Shown here piece after piece: positions 14,480 through 15,909 of a stretch of 15,909 nucleotides of DNA (position 1 is the first letter of the stretch; every line of letters begins with the position of its first letter). The notes under the pieces were generated by a model. It did no database searches. It saw only the letters and a program-made list of their open reading frames with translations, and was not told where the DNA came from. The translations under genes were made by a program, and so were the position numbers. The stretch comes from Candidatus Hydrogenedentota bacterium (GTDB lineage Bacteria > Hydrogenedentota > Hydrogenedentia > Hydrogenedentales > JAEUWI01). The DNA lies in assembly GCA_030430835.1 (NCBI GenBank), contig JAUIKJ010000013.1:1-15909 (forward strand), read 5' to 3'.

Positions 14480-15454
14480 CTAGCGCTCGACCAATTCCAC
14501 GCGGCGGTTCTTGGCCTTGCCGTCGTCTTCGCCGTTTGCGGCGACGGGAACCAGCGGGCCGACACCATGGGGATCGAGGCGGTCGGCGGCGATGCCGTGA
14601 TCATCAATCAGCACCTTGACCACGGAGGCGGCACGGTCCTTCGATAGCTTCAGGTTGTAGTCCAGGCTGCCGGTGCCGTCGGTATGCCCGACGAGGTCGG
14701 CGGGGGGATCCGGCCGGTTCTCCAGCAGCTTCGCGATCTCCGCGACGACCGGCATGGATTCCGCCATGATGGCCGCCTTGTCGTGCTCGAAGTTGATGCC
14801 GTAGAGCACGACCTTGCCGAAATTGGTGATGTCCTTTGACATGGCCTCGGCATCGACGAAGACGAGATCGTCTTCCATCGCCTGCACTTCGATGATGTCG
14901 ACGATGGTCTCGATGCGGTCCTCGCGGTATTGCGCCGCGGTGAGTACGACAAAGACGTCGCCCTGCGGCCGCGCGAGCTTCGCCGCGAGATAGGCGGCGC
15001 CGCCGGAAGTGGCGGAACCGTTCAAGACGTTGCTGCTGCCGGGCGGCGCCGGGTTCGCCGCGTAGTGCACGTTCAGGAACTGGCGGCTACCGACGTCGGT
15101 ACCGGCGCGGGTATCGGATCCGCCGTCGGCGAGAATCTTGAACCCGCCCTTTTCCAGCGCGCTCTTGTAGTTCGCGAAGACCTCGTAATAACTGCGGATC
15201 CCGTCGAGGCCATAATTCGTGCGCGTGATCTTGCCCGCCGTCTCCACCCATTCGTCGATGGCCTTGTATCCCGTCACGGGCCCGACGGCGATCTTGTAGG
15301 CCTGAAACTCCTGCACGTCCTGCCAGGTAATCTCGGACTCCGGATAGCGTGTGATCAGCGGGTGATCTTCCGTGCCCGGCGCATCTTCGGCCACCGCCGC
15401 GAAAGGCGCTGCAAGCATCAGGACCAGCATTCCAAGGCAAGTGTATCGCGTCAT
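14480..15454 (-). CDS. Secreted OmpA-family protein with DUF4892-like N-terminal region
   Basis: A 324-residue exported protein likely bound to peptidoglycan. Residues 1-22 form a signal peptide (cleavage probably after AVA). Residues ~30-200 are a mixed alpha/beta region starting DHPLITRYPESEI, with YKSALEKGGFKIL and QGDVFVVLTAAQ; this resembles the DUF4892 arrangement known from other OmpA fusions, an assignment from memory. Residues ~214-324 are a full OmpA C-terminal domain: LYGINFEHDKAAI (217-229), GHTDGTGSLDYNLKLSKDRA (256-275) and NRRVEL (316-321), carrying the Asp and Arg that bind diaminopimelate. The ATG at 15452-15454 has a G-rich ribosome site. There is no beta-barrel, so it is probably periplasmic or outer-membrane associated. 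It is divergent from the oppB-like gene. Confidence 0.9.
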   Translation of the reverse strand: MTRYTCLGMLVLMLAAPFAAVAEDAPGTEDHPLITRYPESEITWQDVQEFQAYKIAVGPVTGYKAIDEWVETAGKITRTNYGLDGIRSYYEVFANYKSALEKGGFKILADGGSDTRAGTDVGSRQFLNVHYAANPAPPGSSNVLNGSATSGGAAYLAAKLARPQGDVFVVLTAAQYREDRIETIVDIIEVQAMEDDLVFVDAEAMSKDITNFGKVVLYGINFEHDKAAIMAESMPVVAEIAKLLENRPDPPADLVGHTDGTGSLDYNLKLSKDRAASVVKVLIDDHGIAADRLDPHGVGPLVPVAANGEDDGKAKNRRVELVER

Positions 15455-15515
15455 CGTTCCCCCCTACGGCACAAGGCCGGAAGTCTTCCAGAGCGTTCCG
15501 TACTACGAGAGCGAA

Positions 15516-15545
15516 ACGATAGCACCGACCCGTGGGATCGGACAA
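15516..15545 (-). promoter_or_regulatory. Candidate promoter of the OmpA-family gene with internal palindrome
   Basis: Minus strand TTGTCC (15540-15545) and TATCGT (15516-15521) are 18 bp apart, each a 4/6 match to consensus. The spacer contains an imperfect palindrome CCGACCC-GTG-GGATCGG (15525-15541), placed where a repressor could block RNA polymerase. The leader would be about 55 nt. Confidence 0.33.
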
Positions 15546-15555
15546 ACCCCGCCCA

Positions 15556-15585
15556 TTGGACGCGTGCGTCACCGCGTGACACAAT
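15556..15585 (+). promoter_or_regulatory. Weak promoter candidate for the oppB-like gene
   Basis: TTGGAC (15556-15561) and CACAAT (15580-15585) are 18 bp apart. The -35 match is only 3/6. Its spacer contains the GTCAC-N3-GTGAC inverted repeat. Confidence 0.22.
15568..15580. repeat. Inverted repeat GTCAC-CGC-GTGAC, operator candidate
   Basis: Perfect 5-bp arms around 3 bp lie in the 147-bp divergent gap between the OmpA-family and oppB-like genes. The same half-sites with the same spacing occur at 14401-14413 on the other side of the OmpA-family gene. Confidence 0.45.
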
Positions 15586-15601
15586 ACGCGGCGAAGTCAT
15601 C

Positions 15602-15909
15602 ATGTTTCTTTTTATCCTCAAACGTACGCTCGCGCTGATCCCGGTGCTGCTCGCCGTGATCACGATTACCTTCTTCCTGGTGCGCCTCGCTCCCGGTGGT
15701 CCCTTCGACATGGAACGCGCGGTCTCGCCGGAGGTCATGCGCCAGCTCGAGAAGGCCTACAACCTCGACGCGCCGCTGTGGAAGCAATACCTGGACTATC
15801 TCGTCGGCGTGGTACAAGGCGACCTTGGGCCGTCTTTTAAGAAACCCAGCCGCACCGTGGTCGAATGGATTACGCTGCGGATCCCCGTGTCGCTGGAACT
15901 GGGCGCCTA
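15602..15909 (+). CDS. oppB: Oligopeptide ABC transporter permease, OppB/DppB type, N-terminal part cut by window edge
   Basis: This is the inner-membrane permease of a peptide importer that works with a periplasmic binding protein, a second permease and ATPases. The 102 visible codons begin MFLFILKRTLALIPVLLAVI, with the first membrane segment at residues ~9-30. VRLAPGGPFDMERAVSPEVM (27-46), then LDAPLWKQYLDYLVGVVQGD (55-74) and LGPSFK (75-80) follow, which match OppB more closely than DppB. The segment ending at the window edge (RIPVSLELGA) leads into the second membrane helix. The ribosome site before ATG 15602 is weak. The rest of the gene and presumably the other transporter subunits lie to the right. 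Confidence 0.92.
   Translation, partial: MFLFILKRTLALIPVLLAVITITFFLVRLAPGGPFDMERAVSPEVMRQLEKAYNLDAPLWKQYLDYLVGVVQGDLGPSFKKPSRTVVEWITLRIPVSLELGA

Noticed and set aside
14301..14483. Small plus-strand frame beginning ATGACCTATCCG after GAGGAACA
   Set aside because: It has a plausible ribosome site but reads straight through the palindromic repeats, giving an Arg-rich peptide without recognisable features.
1..15909. CRISPR array, insertion sequence, tRNA, rRNA or prophage genes
   Set aside because: No regularly spaced repeat-spacer pattern, transposase, integrase, phage structural gene or RNA gene signature was seen.

Overview
The window looks like chromosomal DNA of a GC-rich, Gram-negative-type bacterium. 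It carries an OmpA-family peptidoglycan-binding protein, secreted proteins with signal peptides, dTDP-sugar synthesis genes and an oligopeptide permease. My best guess at lineage is Candidatus Hydrogenedentota or a relative (Lentisphaerota/Planctomycetota neighbourhood). This rests on two large secreted proteins that both combine Glu-Gly linkers with a paired C-terminal module built on LSELLR(V/L)IQF(F/Y)NS. I recall that combination from this part of the tree, but have not verified it by search.

Layout, left to right. (1) Positions 1-1798, minus strand: recO followed by lepA (lepA runs off the left edge), a housekeeping pair 24 bp apart with a candidate promoter at 1898-1927. (2) Positions 1954-7125, minus: two large secreted proteins. 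One is a 14-repeat beta-propeller protein with a 47-residue Glu-Gly linker; the other is a 762-aa protein with a choice-of-anchor-J-like domain. Both end in the same paired dockerin-like module, and a good intrinsic terminator lies at 1954-1979. (3) Positions 7301-9150, minus: rmlD-rmlB, translationally coupled, for dTDP-rhamnose precursors; rmlA and rmlC are not in the window. (4) Positions 9297-11391, plus: purE-purK-NUDIX, a compact operon with overlapping reading frames, divergent from rmlDB. (5) Positions 11384-14197, minus: three tandem membrane-anchored alpha/beta hydrolases that are clear paralogues, converging on the NUDIX gene with overlapping stop codons. (6) Positions 14198-14479: a non-coding stretch with a 54-bp palindromic repeat and several shorter inverted and direct repeats. 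(7) Positions 14480-15454, minus: a secreted protein with a C-terminal OmpA domain. (8) Positions 15602-15909, plus: the start of an OppB/DppB-type permease, cut by the right edge.

Nothing indicates phage, insertion sequences, CRISPR, tRNA or rRNA. The parts most worth a second look are the shared C-terminal module of the two secreted proteins, the tandem hydrolase cluster, the double seven-repeat propeller with its Glu-Gly tract, and the repeat-rich gaps on both sides of the OmpA-family gene. I did not find a convincing new defence or mobile system.
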